The notes under the pieces are model-generated. The model did no database searches. It was not told the DNA's origin and saw only the letters and a program-made list of their open reading frames with translations. Of a stretch of 64,000 nt of DNA, positions 16,896 through 26,059 are shown piece after piece; positions within the stretch are counted from its first letter, which is position 1, and each line of letters begins with the position of its first letter. A program made the translations under genes and the position numbers. The stretch is taken from positions 1-64,000 of the forward strand of contig NZ_LWHG01000002.1 of assembly GCF_001625445.1 (NCBI RefSeq), read 5' to 3'. Source of the stretch: Haladaptatus sp. R4. GTDB lineage: Archaea > Halobacteriota > Halobacteria > Halobacteriales > Haladaptataceae.

Positions 16896-17519
16896 TCAGT
16901 CGTCGGCAGTGACTGGCTGACCGTGTTCGATATCGGTTCCGAGCACGTCGAGGAACTGTGAAATCCACTCGACGTGATCACCCCAGTCACGACCGGAAAC
17001 GAGGTTTCCGTCCGTCGTCACACCGTCGTAGTACTCGCCGCCCGCTCCTTCCACGTCCGCTTCCAGCGCGGAGTACGCCGAACACGTCCGACCCTCGATG
17101 ACGTCCGCCGCCGCGAGAATCTGGGCCGCGTGACAGATGGCGGCGATGGGTTTGTCCTCGTCGTCGAAGTGCTGAACCGCCTCGATGACTTCGTCGTGCG
17201 TTCGGAGGTACTCCGGTGCTCGCCCGCCCGGCAGGACGAGACCGTCGTACTCCGTCACGTCGATGTCGTCGAACGACGCGTTGAGCGTGAAATTGTGCCC
17301 ACGGTTCTCCATGTACGTCTGGTCGCCGCGAAAGTCGTGAACCGCGGTTTTCACCGTCTCGCCCGCGTCCTTTTCGGGGCACACCGCATCGACCTGGTGG
17401 CCGACGGCCTGGAGCGCCTGAAACGGTACCATTATCTCGTAATCCTCGCCGAAATCGCCGACGATCATCAGCAGTTTTTTGCCGTCCATTTCGCAGGGAG
17501 GTACGGTTGCAGAAGGCAT
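16896..17519 (-). CDS. DJ-1/PfpI family protein
   Basis: A 207-residue DJ-1/PfpI superfamily protein. The nucleophile elbow AAICHAAQ has Cys129 followed by His130, and the conserved acidic residue is in GDFGEDYE (~21-28). [13 protein letters not shown] is the usual GGR loop. This is the PfpI/YhbO-like arrangement. Such proteins are annotated as intracellular proteases or glyoxalase III/deglycases; activity cannot be told from sequence. It is followed after 18 bases upstream by a membrane hydrolase gene on the same strand. The chosen ATG 17519 keeps the first residues; an ATG at 17489 is an alternative. Confidence 0.92.
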   Translation of the reverse strand: MPSATVPPCEMDGKKLLMIVGDFGEDYEIMVPFQALQAVGHQVDAVCPEKDAGETVKTAVHDFRGDQTYMENRGHNFTLNASFDDIDVTEYDGLVLPGGRAPEYLRTHDEVIEAVQHFDDEDKPIAAICHAAQILAAADVIEGRTCSAYSALEADVEGAGGEYYDGVTTDGNLVSGRDWGDHVEWISQFLDVLGTDIEHGQPVTADD

Positions 17520-17537
17520 AATCGTGCGGGTACCCCG

Positions 17538-18098
17538 TTAGGACTCGCGGATCATGTACGCCGTCTCCAACGGATAGCGTTCGTGGCGGTAGAGCGCGTA
17601 GTGGACCGCGAGTGCAACCCCCAGCAGACCGAAGTTCCAGATGGGCGAGTCGTAGTAGATGACGTCGACGATGATCGGTTTGGCGTACACCGGCCAGAGC
17701 GGTGTCAGCGGCGGAGCGATGTCGGGGGCCGAGAGGAGATCGGCGAACAGGTGGCTCATCCCGCCGGTCAGAAAGCCGACGGTGGCGAAGGTGAACACCG
17801 CCTTCTCACCGATGTCGTCGCTTCGAACCCATCGACTGGCTTCGAAACGGGACGTGAGCAGGGACGCGGAGAGCGCACCGGCGACGACGCTGAAGACAGT
17901 AACGAACAGAATCGTGTGCGTCACGCCGTGGTGGTGGACGCCCGGAATGACGTGCCGTAACAGCAGGTCGGAATCGGGAAGCATCGCGGTCACGAGCGTG
18001 AACCCCGCGAACGCGAGGCTTGCGCGTCGGCCCCAGAGAAACCACGCCGGAGCAGCAAACAACAATGCCATCGCGAAGTGACCACTGACATCGACCAT
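17538..18098 (-). CDS. YdjM/DUF457-type membrane-bound metal-dependent hydrolase
   Basis: A 186-residue polytopic protein with four to five hydrophobic helices. Conserved metal-binding-like residues are seen: GHFAMALLF near the start, LPDSDLLLRH (~41-50), HHHGVTHT (~55-62) and GGMSHLFADLL (~112-122). This pattern is that of the YdjM/LexA-regulated DUF457 family, annotated as inner-membrane metal-dependent hydrolases; the substrate is not known. Its stop lies 18 bases before the DJ-1-like gene, so the two may be co-transcribed. Confidence 0.87.
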   Translation of the reverse strand: MVDVSGHFAMALLFAAPAWFLWGRRASLAFAGFTLVTAMLPDSDLLLRHVIPGVHHHGVTHTILFVTVFSVVAGALSASLLTSRFEASRWVRSDDIGEKAVFTFATVGFLTGGMSHLFADLLSAPDIAPPLTPLWPVYAKPIIVDVIYYDSPIWNFGLLGVALAVHYALYRHERYPLETAYMIRES

Positions 18099-18212
18099 AC
18101 GGACGAAACCGGTTGTCAGCCGTATATACGTTTTCGCCGATACGAAACGCGCTCCACTCTCGGGTGGGGCGAAAATACAAACTCCATCGTGAACCGTGTC
18201 TCGATGAGCGGA

Positions 18213-18380
18213 TCAACCGCGTCGCTTCAACCGTTGGCTGACGAACAGCGGAAGAAAAAAGCCGATGACGAGGAGGACGAGCGCCGTCAGTTCCATGCTG
18301 TGGGAAAATTCGTCCGTGATGATGGCGACGACGACTGCGAGAATAACGGCGAGAACGGTGATCTTCGTTGGGATGGCCAT
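18213..18380 (-). CDS. 55-residue two-TM membrane protein
   Basis: A short gene starting at ATG 18380 and ending at TGA 18213-18215. The protein has two hydrophobic helices (ITVLAVILAVVVAIIT and LTALVLLVIGFFLPLFV) joined by a short acidic loop (DEFSHSMEL), and ends with positive residues (SQRLKRRG), giving a hairpin with the C-terminus inside. Third-position GC bias matches real genes. No family or function is recognised. It stands between the hydrolase gene on the same strand and the divergent acyl-CoA synthetase. Confidence 0.6.
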   Translation of the reverse strand: MAIPTKITVLAVILAVVVAIITDEFSHSMELTALVLLVIGFFLPLFVSQRLKRRG

Positions 18381-18589
18381 CAGTAGCGGTTCCTACACAG
18401 TTCTACAATATATAAATTTTCAGAGAGAGGAGAGAACGGAGTGATTCTCGTTCGAAACCGGTACCCGACCGACCACGATCTGAGCGGGGTATATAAAATT
18501 AAGTACACGTTACGGGATCCTCGTAATCCTATTCGCCGTGTGATACCAGACGACAAAACCAAATAATCGACCATCCCATTTCGAAGGGA

Positions 18590-20218
18590 ATGCAAATCGA
18601 CTACGAGCGCGAACTTTCGGAGTTCGAGTGGGAAATTCCGGAGGGGTACAACCTTCCGGCGGTCATCGAGTCACACGCAACGGAATTCGGCGAGCGGCGA
18701 GCGGTGAAGTTCCGCGACGACGAGGGGAACGAGGAGGAGCGAACCTACGCCGACATCAGGGACGACATGAATCGGTTCGCCAACGCGCTCGAATCGCTGG
18801 GCGTGGGCGAGGGCGACCGGGTGATCCACCTGCTGCCGCGCCATCCCGACGTGTTCGCGATTCAGCTCGGTGCGCTGAAGCGGGGAGCGATTCTGGTACC
18901 GTGTTCGGCCATGCTGAAGCCCAAGGACATCGGATTCCGGGCCGATGACTGCGAAGCGACGGCGGCCGTCTGTCACGACGAGTTGACCGACATGGTCGAA
19001 CCTGTGATGGACGAGACGCCGCTGGAGACGTTGGTCGTCCTCGACGGCGAAGGGTCGGAAGAGTGGGAGTCCTTTTCGGCGCTCATCGACGGCGAATCGA
19101 CCGAGCACGACGGGCCGGATATCGGGGCGGACTCGCCGATGTCGATCAACTACACGAGCGGGACGACGGGACAGCCGAAACCCGTCCTTCACCGCCATCG
19201 TTGGATGCACTGCTTCGAGCGCGTCAACGGACGCTACTGGTGGGGCGTCGAGCAGGACATGGACTTCTCGGACGAACTGCTCTGGGCGACGACCGGGACC
19301 GGGTGGGCCAAGTGGTTCTGGAGTCCGCTCGGCGCGGCGCTGACGACCGGGGCACCGCAGTTCATCTACCGGGGGGACTTCGACCCCGCGACGTTCCTCT
19401 CGCTGCTGGAGGAGGAAGGCGTCACGCGACTTTGTGCGGTACCGACCCAGTACCGGATGTTCACGCAGGAAGAGGACATGGCCGACTACGACCTCTCGCT
19501 GAAGGAGACGCTGTCGGCGGGCGAACCGCTGAACCGCGAACCGATTCAGGCGTTCGAGGAGGCGTTCGGCGTGACGCCGCGCGACGGCTACGGTCAGACG
19601 GAAACCGTCGCGCTGGTGACGAACTACCCCGGAATCGACGTGAAACCGGGAAGCATGGGCAAACCGACGCCCGGCCTCGGGACGACGATCATCGACACGG
19701 TGGACGAGGAGGAAGTCGAACGGGGCGAAATCGGCGAGGTCGCGGTGCCCGTCGATAGCCCGGCCATCTTCGACGGTTACTTCGAGAAACCGGAACTGGA
19801 CGAGAAAACCTTCGCCGGGGAGTACTACCGAACCGGCGACTTGGCGAGCGAGGACGAGGACGGCTACTTCTTCTTCGAGGGGCGCGCCGACGACATCATC
19901 ATCTCCTCGGGTTACCGTATCGGCCCGTTCGAGGTGGAGGACGCGCTGGTCGGCCACCCCGCAGTCGCGGAGGCCGCCGCCGTCGGCAGCCCGCACGACG
20001 AGCGCGGGAACGTCGTCAAGGCCTACGTCATCCTCGCGGAAGGCCACGAGGGAAGCGACGAGCTCGTGGAGGAGTTACAGACGTACATGAAGGAGGAGAC
20101 CGCACCGTACAAGTACCCGCGACGAATCGAGTTCGTGGACGAACTGCCGAAAACGTCGAGCGGGAAGATCCGCCGCATCGAACTCCGACAGCAGGAAGTC
20201 TCGAAGTTCGGCAACTGA
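18590..20218 (+). CDS. Acyl-CoA synthetase (AMP-forming)
   Basis: A 542-residue member of the AMP-binding superfamily. It has the phosphate loop NYTSGTTGQPKPV (~187-199), the adenylate motif GYGQTET, YRTGDLASEDEDGYF (hinge motif) and the catalytic lysine near the C-terminus in KTSSGKIRR. It makes acyl-CoA from a carboxylate, ATP and CoA, releasing AMP. Overall form is closer to medium-chain/ACSM-type or acetate enzymes than to the long-chain FadD type; chain length cannot be fixed. The nearby thiolase suggests fatty-acid or branched-acid metabolism. The start is preceded by TCGAAGGGA as a weak ribosome site. Confidence 0.9.
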   Translation: MQIDYERELSEFEWEIPEGYNLPAVIESHATEFGERRAVKFRDDEGNEEERTYADIRDDMNRFANALESLGVGEGDRVIHLLPRHPDVFAIQLGALKRGAILVPCSAMLKPKDIGFRADDCEATAAVCHDELTDMVEPVMDETPLETLVVLDGEGSEEWESFSALIDGESTEHDGPDIGADSPMSINYTSGTTGQPKPVLHRHRWMHCFERVNGRYWWGVEQDMDFSDELLWATTGTGWAKWFWSPLGAALTTGAPQFIYRGDFDPATFLSLLEEEGVTRLCAVPTQYRMFTQEEDMADYDLSLKETLSAGEPLNREPIQAFEEAFGVTPRDGYGQTETVALVTNYPGIDVKPGSMGKPTPGLGTTIIDTVDEEEVERGEIGEVAVPVDSPAIFDGYFEKPELDEKTFAGEYYRTGDLASEDEDGYFFFEGRADDIIISSGYRIGPFEVEDALVGHPAVAEAAAVGSPHDERGNVVKAYVILAEGHEGSDELVEELQTYMKEETAPYKYPRRIEFVDELPKTSSGKIRRIELRQQEVSKFGN

Positions 20219-20230
20219 CCGTATCGTCTA

Positions 20231-20241
20231 TTTTTGTTTTT
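20231..20241 (+). terminator. T-rich terminator candidate between convergent genes
   Basis: An interrupted run of ten T (TTTTTGTTTTT) begins 13 bases after the acyl-CoA synthetase stop and just before the end of the convergent SUI1 gene. Consistent with archaeal oligo-T termination. Confidence 0.4.
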
Positions 20242-20263
20242 CTATCGACCGCGTCTCCCGTCT

Positions 20264-20568
20264 CTATTGGATCGTATATCCCTTGTCCTGTAGTACGTCG
20301 ATGACCGCTCGCGGTGGTCCCCCTGTAGTTCGATTGCCCCCTCGTGCACCGTCCCTCCGGTCGCCATCTTGCGTTTGAGTTCGGACGCGAGTTCCTTCAC
20401 GTCCACTTCGCTCGGGTCGAACCCCTCTACGACGGTGACCGGCTTGTCGTAGCGCCGTTTCTCGGTTCGGATGACGAGGCGTTGCTCCGTTCGCCCTAAG
20501 TCTTCGTCGATGCCGAGTTCTTCCGGGAGTCCTGTTATGGAACTCAGGTCGTCTTTGTCGTTTGCCAC
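20264..20568 (-). pseudogene. Translation initiation factor aIF-1/SUI1 with a 1-base frameshift near its end
   Basis: The first ~87 residues are normal SUI1/eIF1: a flexible acidic N-terminus, then [34 protein letters not shown] and the GDHRER helix-strand. After GDHRER the frame diverges to an unrelated tail ending at 20242. Adding one base near 20305 restores [13 protein letters not shown] and a stop at 20264, giving the expected 101 residues. SUI1 is involved in start-codon fidelity on the ribosome and is expected to be conserved in every archaeon, so an assembly error is likelier than true loss. If real, the tail would replace the last beta strand and helix. Confidence 0.88.
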
Positions 20569-20696
20569 GGCAGAAAGAAGTAGGCTATCCAGTACCTTGG
20601 CTCTGTCTCAGGTCAGTTCGTGGACAGCAGCGCACCGATTCGTGATGGTTGGCTTTTCTTCCCTGAATCTCAAACTTCTAAACCCGTCCCCTCTTC

Positions 20697-21857
20697 ATGG
20701 CAGGTATGGATAGAGTCGCAGTCATCGGCGCGTCGATGACCCAGTTCGGGAAACGTGACGCGTGGATACGCGAACTACTGGCGGAGGCCGGGCAGGCCTG
20801 CCTCGACGACGCGGACGTTTCGCCGCTGGACCTGGAACACCTGTACGTCTCGAACATGGCGAGCGGCGAGTTCGAGGGACAGACCGGCGTGCCGAACGCA
20901 CTGGCACACGACCTCGGCGCGCTCCCGGCGTACACGCAACGAATCGACCAGACGAGTTCCAGCGGGGGGGCCGGAATCTACGCCGCGTGGCAGTCGGTCG
21001 CCTCGGGCGCGAGCGACCTGACGCTGCTCGTCGGTGGCGAGAAGATGACCCACAAGACGACCGCGGAATCGACGGACGTCATCGCCTCGCTGACCCACCC
21101 GGTCGAGTACAAACACGGCCTCACGCTCCCGAGTTTCGCGGGGTTGACCGCCCGGCGCTACCTCCACGAGTACGACGCGCCGCGCGAGAGTCTGGCGAAG
21201 GTCGCAGTGAAAAACCACAAGAACGGCGTGGACAACCCGCACGCGCAGTTCCGCAAGGAAGTCGATCTGGAGACGGTAATGGAGTCGCCCATCGTGGCCG
21301 ACCCGCTCCGCTTGTATGACTTCTGTCCCATCACGGACGGGAGCGCGGCGCTGTTGTTCTGTCCCGAATCGAAGGCCAAAGAGTACACCGACGAGTACAC
21401 CGTCATCTCGGGAATCGGCGGCGCAACGGACACGCACGTCGTCCACGAGCGCGACGACCCGACGGTGATGGGCGCGGCCGTCGAGAGCAGCGAACTCGCT
21501 TACAACATGGCCGAGCGAGGACCCGAGGACGTAGACGTGGCCGAACTCCACGACATGTTCACCATCCTCGAATTCCTCCAGAGCGAGGCGGTCGGCTTCT
21601 TCGAACAGGGAGAGGGCTGGAAGGCAGTCGAAGAAGGCGTCACGGACCGCGACGGGGAACTCCCCATCAACACGTCCGGCGGCCTGAAGTCGAAGGGCCA
21701 CCCACTCGGCGCGAGCGGGGTCGCACAGGCCTATGAACTCCACCAACAGTTGCTCGGCAACGCCGGGGAACGGCAGGTCGATGCCGAGGTCGGCCTCGCG
21801 TGTAACGTCGGCGGGTTCGGTAATTGTGTCATCACCACCATCATGGAGCAAGCATGA
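20697..21857 (+). CDS. Archaeal thiolase-family protein (SCP-x-like), catalytic Cys replaced by Ser
   Basis: A 386-residue thiolase fold. The His loop GGLKSKGHPLGASG and the C-terminal LACNVGGFGNCV are present. At the nucleophile site, where thiolases read CASGG, this protein reads SSSGG (Ser87-Gly91), so the acyl-accepting Cys is absent. Archaeal thiolases of this group work with a DUF35 OB-fold/zinc protein, and that partner gene overlaps this stop codon by ATGA. Without the Cys it may act as a decarboxylase-like or condensation enzyme, or as a scaffold. Start at 20697 (ATG) or 20706 (second ATG) cannot be decided. Confidence 0.88.
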   Translation: MAGMDRVAVIGASMTQFGKRDAWIRELLAEAGQACLDDADVSPLDLEHLYVSNMASGEFEGQTGVPNALAHDLGALPAYTQRIDQTSSSGGAGIYAAWQSVASGASDLTLLVGGEKMTHKTTAESTDVIASLTHPVEYKHGLTLPSFAGLTARRYLHEYDAPRESLAKVAVKNHKNGVDNPHAQFRKEVDLETVMESPIVADPLRLYDFCPITDGSAALLFCPESKAKEYTDEYTVISGIGGATDTHVVHERDDPTVMGAAVESSELAYNMAERGPEDVDVAELHDMFTILEFLQSEAVGFFEQGEGWKAVEEGVTDRDGELPINTSGGLKSKGHPLGASGVAQAYELHQQLLGNAGERQVDAEVGLACNVGGFGNCVITTIMEQA

Positions 21858-22231
21858 GCGGGAATTCCAGATTCGAAGCACACCGCTGTCCCAACGGCCA
21901 TCTCTCGTACCCCGGTCACCCGCGCTGCCCGGAGTGCGCCGAACCGCAGGAGGAGACGGTCGATCTGAGCGATCTAACGGCAACCGTCATCACGTGGACG
22001 ACCAGCACCGCGACCCCACCCGGCGTCCGCCAACCCAACCACATCGCCATCGTGGAGTTCGACGTGGACGGCGAGTCGGTGCGCGCTATCGGACAACTGA
22101 CGAGTGACGGTGTCGAAATCGGCGACGAGGTGCGACCGGTGTACGCCGAGGAACTGCGCGACCCCGACGCCGGGATTCGGGAAAAGGAAAGTCAGGAGTG
22201 GGACGGCTATCGATTCGAACCGGTCGAGTGA
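21854..22231 (+). CDS. DUF35 zinc-ribbon/OB-fold acyl-CoA-binding partner of thiolase
   Basis: A 125-residue DUF35 protein. The N-terminal zinc ribbon has Cys12, Cys25 and Cys28 with His16 nearby (HRCPNGHLSYP, then CPECAE), followed by an OB-fold (ITWTTSTATPPGVRQPNHI..., AIGQL, VRPVYAEEL). In characterised archaeal HMG-CoA synthase/thiolase complexes this family holds the shared CoA channel. The ATG overlaps the thiolase stop (ATGA), so the two are made together. An upstream in-frame start at 21824 lies inside the thiolase gene and is not used. Confidence 0.92.
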   Translation: MSGNSRFEAHRCPNGHLSYPGHPRCPECAEPQEETVDLSDLTATVITWTTSTATPPGVRQPNHIAIVEFDVDGESVRAIGQLTSDGVEIGDEVRPVYAEELRDPDAGIREKESQEWDGYRFEPVE

Positions 22232-22382
22232 ACGCGCGAGTGGTGTGGTTTCGTTTTCTCGTGGTCGGAAATACGGGATTTTGGGTACATCTTCCTCGCT
22301 CGCTCCTGATGAGAGAATTCAGATTTTAGCGAGAGAACACGACCGCCCCGCATCAAGTATCGAAGAGAGATACAAAAATCGA

Positions 22383-23102
22383 TTATGCCGCAGAATCGCC
22401 GCTTTCGTCGGCATCATCGCTATCGTCGGATTCGTCACCCGACGCATCGTCGTCTCCCATTTCTCCATCCCCGTTCTCGGGGACACCCAACTCGCTGCGA
22501 ATCGATTTGAGTTCGGCGTCCACGTCTACTTGCGGTTTATCCTCCTCGTCCTCTTCCATCTCCTCCTCCGCGGCGTTCGCGATTTCGCGGCCTTCGTCGG
22601 CCTGCTCGGAGCCAACGGTAACCTCTTCGCGGATGTCGTCGCTGAGTCGGCGGGCGTCTTCGAGGATTCTACGCGCGCGCGGTTCCTCCGGGAGGCCGCC
22701 TTCCGTAAGAGCACCCTCCACGTCGTCCAGGGTATCTTGGAGGCGGTCGAGGGTGGCCCGGCTAGCGCGTCCGGCGCGGGCGCTAAGGTCGGAGCGGGCC
22801 TTCTCGGTCGGGTCGTACTCGGGATCGACGAGGCGGATGATCTGCTGGAGGGCTTTGAGGGCGCGGACGTTGGCCTCCAGCATGGTGATGAGCGTCGGGA
22901 TGGCGTACTCGCCGGTAAAGGAGAGCACTTCCCGCGGCGTTGGCGGGCGCGGGAGTCCGAGCGGGCCACGCGGCGGTCGGCCGAGTTCGGTCTGGAGGCC
23001 GCGAAGCGTGGTTTCCAACTCCTCGATGCGGTTTTCGAGGTCCTCCCTGTCCTCCCGGTCGTCGTCGCTCCGTTTTTCGGAGTCGTCCCGGTCGTTCGAC
23101 AT
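22383..23102 (-). CDS. Acidic coiled-coil protein, haloarchaeal family
   Basis: A 239-residue protein. A charged N-terminal coiled coil (~10-40, ENRIEELETTLRGLQTEL) leads into RPPRGPLGLPRPPTPREVL, then a helical core (FTGEYAIPTLITMLEANVRALKAL). A second helical region follows, and the last ~60 residues are nearly all Glu/Asp/Ser. I recognise the PTPREVLxFTxExxIPxLIxxLEANVRAL pattern as a widespread haloarchaeal family of unknown function (I think DUF7547, from memory). No enzyme motif and no TM. It lies between the OB-fold gene and the Eis-like gene, convergent with the former. Confidence 0.8.
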   Translation of the reverse strand: MSNDRDDSEKRSDDDREDREDLENRIEELETTLRGLQTELGRPPRGPLGLPRPPTPREVLSFTGEYAIPTLITMLEANVRALKALQQIIRLVDPEYDPTEKARSDLSARAGRASRATLDRLQDTLDDVEGALTEGGLPEEPRARRILEDARRLSDDIREEVTVGSEQADEGREIANAAEEEMEEDEEDKPQVDVDAELKSIRSELGVPENGDGEMGDDDASGDESDDSDDADESGDSAA

Positions 23103-23153
23103 GGGTGGTCCTACACACCGCAGAACAAAAGTATTGGTCGGTCGGAATATCCG

Positions 23154-24329
23154 TCAGAACCCTTCCCGAAGGAACACGTCCTGACGAGGGAACAGAGCGG
23201 AGAGGTCGGCACGGGCGTCGTCTTCGTGAGCGTCCAACTCCCCGAATCGCTCGGCGTCCTCGACCGAGTGATAGCCCGCGACCAACTGCGAGAGGGTGTT
23301 CACGTCGGTCGTCACGTCGGGGTCGGCGTCGGTGCGGTCACAGCGAACGACGCCGGTCGTGTCGAGTTCGAACGTCCCGTCGTTCCAGTCGGCCAGCGGG
23401 TCGGAAACCCGGAGGACGACGCTCGTTTCGGCGTCGTACGAGATGGTTTCGAGGGCGCGCGGAACGTCCACGAGGCGGAACATCGGTCCGGCGCGGATTT
23501 CGCAGTCCACGTCGCGCGGGTCGGCGACGATGTCGAGCAAGTCGGTGGTTTCCGGCGTGTAGTACAACTCCACGGTCTCGATCTGTGAGTCGTGGTACTG
23601 CACGAATCGGAGCAGGTGACGGTGAGCCTCGTGGTCCACGGACGCCATCTCCCACACTTTGAGTCGCTTGCCGTCGTCGTCCTCGTTGATGGTGTACACG
23701 AGATAACCACGTGCCTCGCCGTCCTGCATCCACGCGTACACGTACGGGTCCTTTTTCCACCCCTTGAACACCCGTTCGCGCCACCAGTCTTCGGTTCGGT
23801 CGATGCTGAGGGCGTACTCCTCGCTGTGGGCGTCGAACACCGGGACGAGCAGTTCCCACTCGTCGGCGTCGAGGTGACGGAACTCACCGGCCGGTTCGAT
23901 GTTCAAATCGAGCGCCTCCGGCGTGGTCTCGTAGTGTGCACACTTGTTCACCGTCGCCCAGCCGTATTTTCGATAGAATTCGTACGAGAAGGGCCAGAGA
24001 GCGGAAAAGTACGCTTCGTTTTCCCGGTACTCGGCGAGCGATTCGACAAGCATCTTCCGGACCAACCCACCGTGGCGGCTTTCGGGTGGCGACGCGACGG
24101 CCGAGAGGCCAGCCATTTCGTGCCAGTCGCCACGGATGTTCGTCGTGAACCAGTAATGTTTGCAGACACAGAGCAAATCGTCACCGTCGAACATTCCACG
24201 TCGGTTGCCGAGTTCCGGGCTGTCGTCGTCATCGTCGGACGGAGGGCCATCCTCGGGTCGAAAGGCGTAGCGGAGGAACTGATCGTATTCATCCTCGTAT
24301 TTGGCCGGCAGCGGCCGATAATCGGGCAT
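23154..24329 (-). CDS. Eis-like GNAT N-acetyltransferase with SCP2-type domain
   Basis: A 391-residue protein built like Eis family acetyltransferases: an N-terminal GNAT domain (~1-140) with the acetyl-CoA loop ASPPESRHGGLVRKML (Arg/Gly-rich), a second GNAT fold (~150-285), and a C-terminal SCP2-like domain (~290-385). The final residue is Phe rather than a free Tyr carboxylate cluster, within SALFPRQDVFLREGF. It would acetylate an amine such as an amino acid, polyamine or drug. Start ATG 24329 was chosen; the ORF can extend to 24374, but the extra residues are hydrophobic and AT-rich, unlike the protein. Confidence 0.85.
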   Translation of the reverse strand: MPDYRPLPAKYEDEYDQFLRYAFRPEDGPPSDDDDDSPELGNRRGMFDGDDLLCVCKHYWFTTNIRGDWHEMAGLSAVASPPESRHGGLVRKMLVESLAEYRENEAYFSALWPFSYEFYRKYGWATVNKCAHYETTPEALDLNIEPAGEFRHLDADEWELLVPVFDAHSEEYALSIDRTEDWWRERVFKGWKKDPYVYAWMQDGEARGYLVYTINEDDDGKRLKVWEMASVDHEAHRHLLRFVQYHDSQIETVELYYTPETTDLLDIVADPRDVDCEIRAGPMFRLVDVPRALETISYDAETSVVLRVSDPLADWNDGTFELDTTGVVRCDRTDADPDVTTDVNTLSQLVAGYHSVEDAERFGELDAHEDDARADLSALFPRQDVFLREGF

Positions 24330-24538
24330 GATTGGCGATTGTGAGGAAACGAGAAATAGATTCGTATTGAACAAATAAATCGCATATTGATATATAAAAT
24401 ACAGGGAGATGTTTTCTGATTAGTGGTCGATTTCTGCAGGTGGATTTGGCGAGTGATCTATGTGCCACGTCATTCCAAACTGTTGAGAAAGAGACAGGGA
24501 TAATCCCGCTAGTTTCTATCCAAATAAATCTAATTCCC

Positions 24539-25045
24539 TTAATAGACGGACGACACGACGTGAACGGATTGATTGTCCTGAATATTCACACCAATCATCT
24601 TGATTGTGGAGAGGTCTCGGAAGGTCTGAGAGTCCTTCGCACCCGATGCTAGCTGCGTGGATACTGTGTAAGTTCCATTTGCCTTATCGGAAGTCGGGAA
24701 GAAATCGTCGAAGTCCGTCTCTTTTGACCCCTTTAGATCGAACGATTTATTTTCGATAATCGTACCATTATGTTGAATTGTAATCGTACCGCTCACCGAG
24801 TTATTTCCTTTATTTTTGACGGTGAAATTTATTTGGTGAGGTCCAGGAGTATTAATCGTAGACGTAGCACCTTGATTCGTTTGAGAGTTGGTTGTCGAAG
24901 GCCGGGAGCTGCTCGAAGTAGCGGTATTATCGGGCGATTGGGTTGTCACTCCCTTTGAACCGCCACTATTTGACTGGTTTCCCGTTCCTATGCAACCCGC
25001 AGTTAATAGTAACATGACAACACCGATTGTAGCAAGTCGTTTCAT
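24539..25045 (-). CDS. Small secreted lipoprotein with Ig-like fold
   Basis: A 168-residue protein. The lipobox LLTAGC puts Cys18 after a Sec-type signal (MKRLATIGVVMLLLTAG). A Ser/Thr/Asn-rich linker (~20-70) holds the domain away from the membrane, then a ~95-residue beta domain begins HQINFTVKNKGNNSVSGTITI, typical of CARDB/FxLYD-like modules. Codon use is AT-richer than in genes on either side and the flanks are AT-rich, which suggests transfer. Function unknown. It stands alone, divergent from the Tat-protein/zincin pair. Confidence 0.75.
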   Translation of the reverse strand: MKRLATIGVVMLLLTAGCIGTGNQSNSGGSKGVTTQSPDNTATSSSSRPSTTNSQTNQGATSTINTPGPHQINFTVKNKGNNSVSGTITIQHNGTIIENKSFDLKGSKETDFDDFFPTSDKANGTYTVSTQLASGAKDSQTFRDLSTIKMIGVNIQDNQSVHVVSSVY

Positions 25046-25504
25046 ATCTACAAAAGAGGATTACGACGGAATCATTATATGCTTTCTGTGGGGTAAAATG
25101 GTGATTTGAGATTACACAAGATATTTAATAATAATCTTGAAAACCCGTTCTCAACTCCCAGTACGAATCGGCGGTATCGGACAGAAACACCCGTAGTAAG
25201 ACTCGAGACGGAGGGGTTCGAGAATTCAATGACCATGGGGTTTCATATCAAATTCTCGATCAAAACAAACTGTAGGGGTCGAATCGGTTCATGCTTGCGT
25301 CGTCGTTTTGGTTCTATCTTTTCAAATTCCCAATATTTAATGGCAGATAATATATACTGAATTGCTACGAATCTCTGTCATTGGGATTTAAAAAAACGGA
25401 GCTATTAAAACTATATATCAGTCTTAAAATTATTAAGTCTTTGAAGACATAAGATATATGATGGTAGTTAAGTTTATTATCTTCGATATATATTATATAC
25501 TTGC
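25046..25504. other. AT-rich gap
   Basis: Strongly AT-rich with homopolymer A/T tracts, most so at 25320-25500. No gene-like ORF. It separates the lipoprotein gene from the divergent two-gene unit and must hold both promoters; only the one at 25473 is called. Confidence 0.5.
25473..25480 (+). promoter_or_regulatory. TATA box for a probable leaderless transcript
   Basis: TTTATTAT at 25473-25480 is centred about 28 bases ahead of the ATG at 25505, the distance expected when transcription starts at the start codon. There is no Shine-Dalgarno before this ATG. Surrounding AT-richness weakens the call. Confidence 0.35.
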
Positions 25505-26059
25505 ATGATAGATAAAAATCCAAAAGAACTTCCATCGCGTAGAAGTGTACTCAAACTAATTGGAGCCGCAGGAATCGCACCAGCAGTTGGTGCTGTTTCT
25601 GTATCAGCTAATTCTGGTAGCTCGGTAGCCTACAGTGACCTATCACCCACCGAAAAGAAGGCATTCAAGAAGTCGGTGGATGAGGGAACATATCAATTCG
25701 AAAGAGGAGAATTACCGTCTGTGTTCAAATCGAACGATTCGGTTACCTTCCAAGGAAAGTCCTATTCCCTTAATCTCATGTATTTGAGAGATGAGACACC
25801 TTCCAAAATAGTGCCACGTCCTGTGAGTAAGGATGTGCCTTCGGAACAGGTGACTCACCTCTCGGAACTGTCATCAAAGTCGCGCGAGGCATTTGCCGAC
25901 GCCCTTGCGGGCAAGGGATCCGAAGTTCCAGCCGATTTCGTTCGTGACTCGAAAAAATACATCTCGTATTCTGGAACAACCTTCGAAAAAGGTCTGATCT
26001 ACACGGACACTGGAATGAAACCAACAATCGTCCCGGAAGTCAACGGAGGTAGCAACTAA
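25505..26059 (+). CDS. Tat-exported protein coupled to a zincin
   Basis: A 184-residue protein. A Tat-like signal is at the N-terminus: PSRRSVLKLIGAAGIAPAVG then VSVSAN, with likely cleavage near residue 34. The mature part (YSDLSPTEKKAFKKSVDEG..., SVTFQGKSYSLNLMYLRD) has helical and beta segments and no Cys. No family is recognised. Its stop TAA shares one base with the ATG of the next gene (TAATG), so the products should be made at equal amounts. AT-rich codon use differs from the chromosome average. It may be a chaperone, inhibitor or propeptide-like escort for the following zincin; this is inferred. Confidence 0.75.
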   Translation: MIDKNPKELPSRRSVLKLIGAAGIAPAVGAVSVSANSGSSVAYSDLSPTEKKAFKKSVDEGTYQFERGELPSVFKSNDSVTFQGKSYSLNLMYLRDETPSKIVPRPVSKDVPSEQVTHLSELSSKSREAFADALAGKGSEVPADFVRDSKKYISYSGTTFEKGLIYTDTGMKPTIVPEVNGGSN

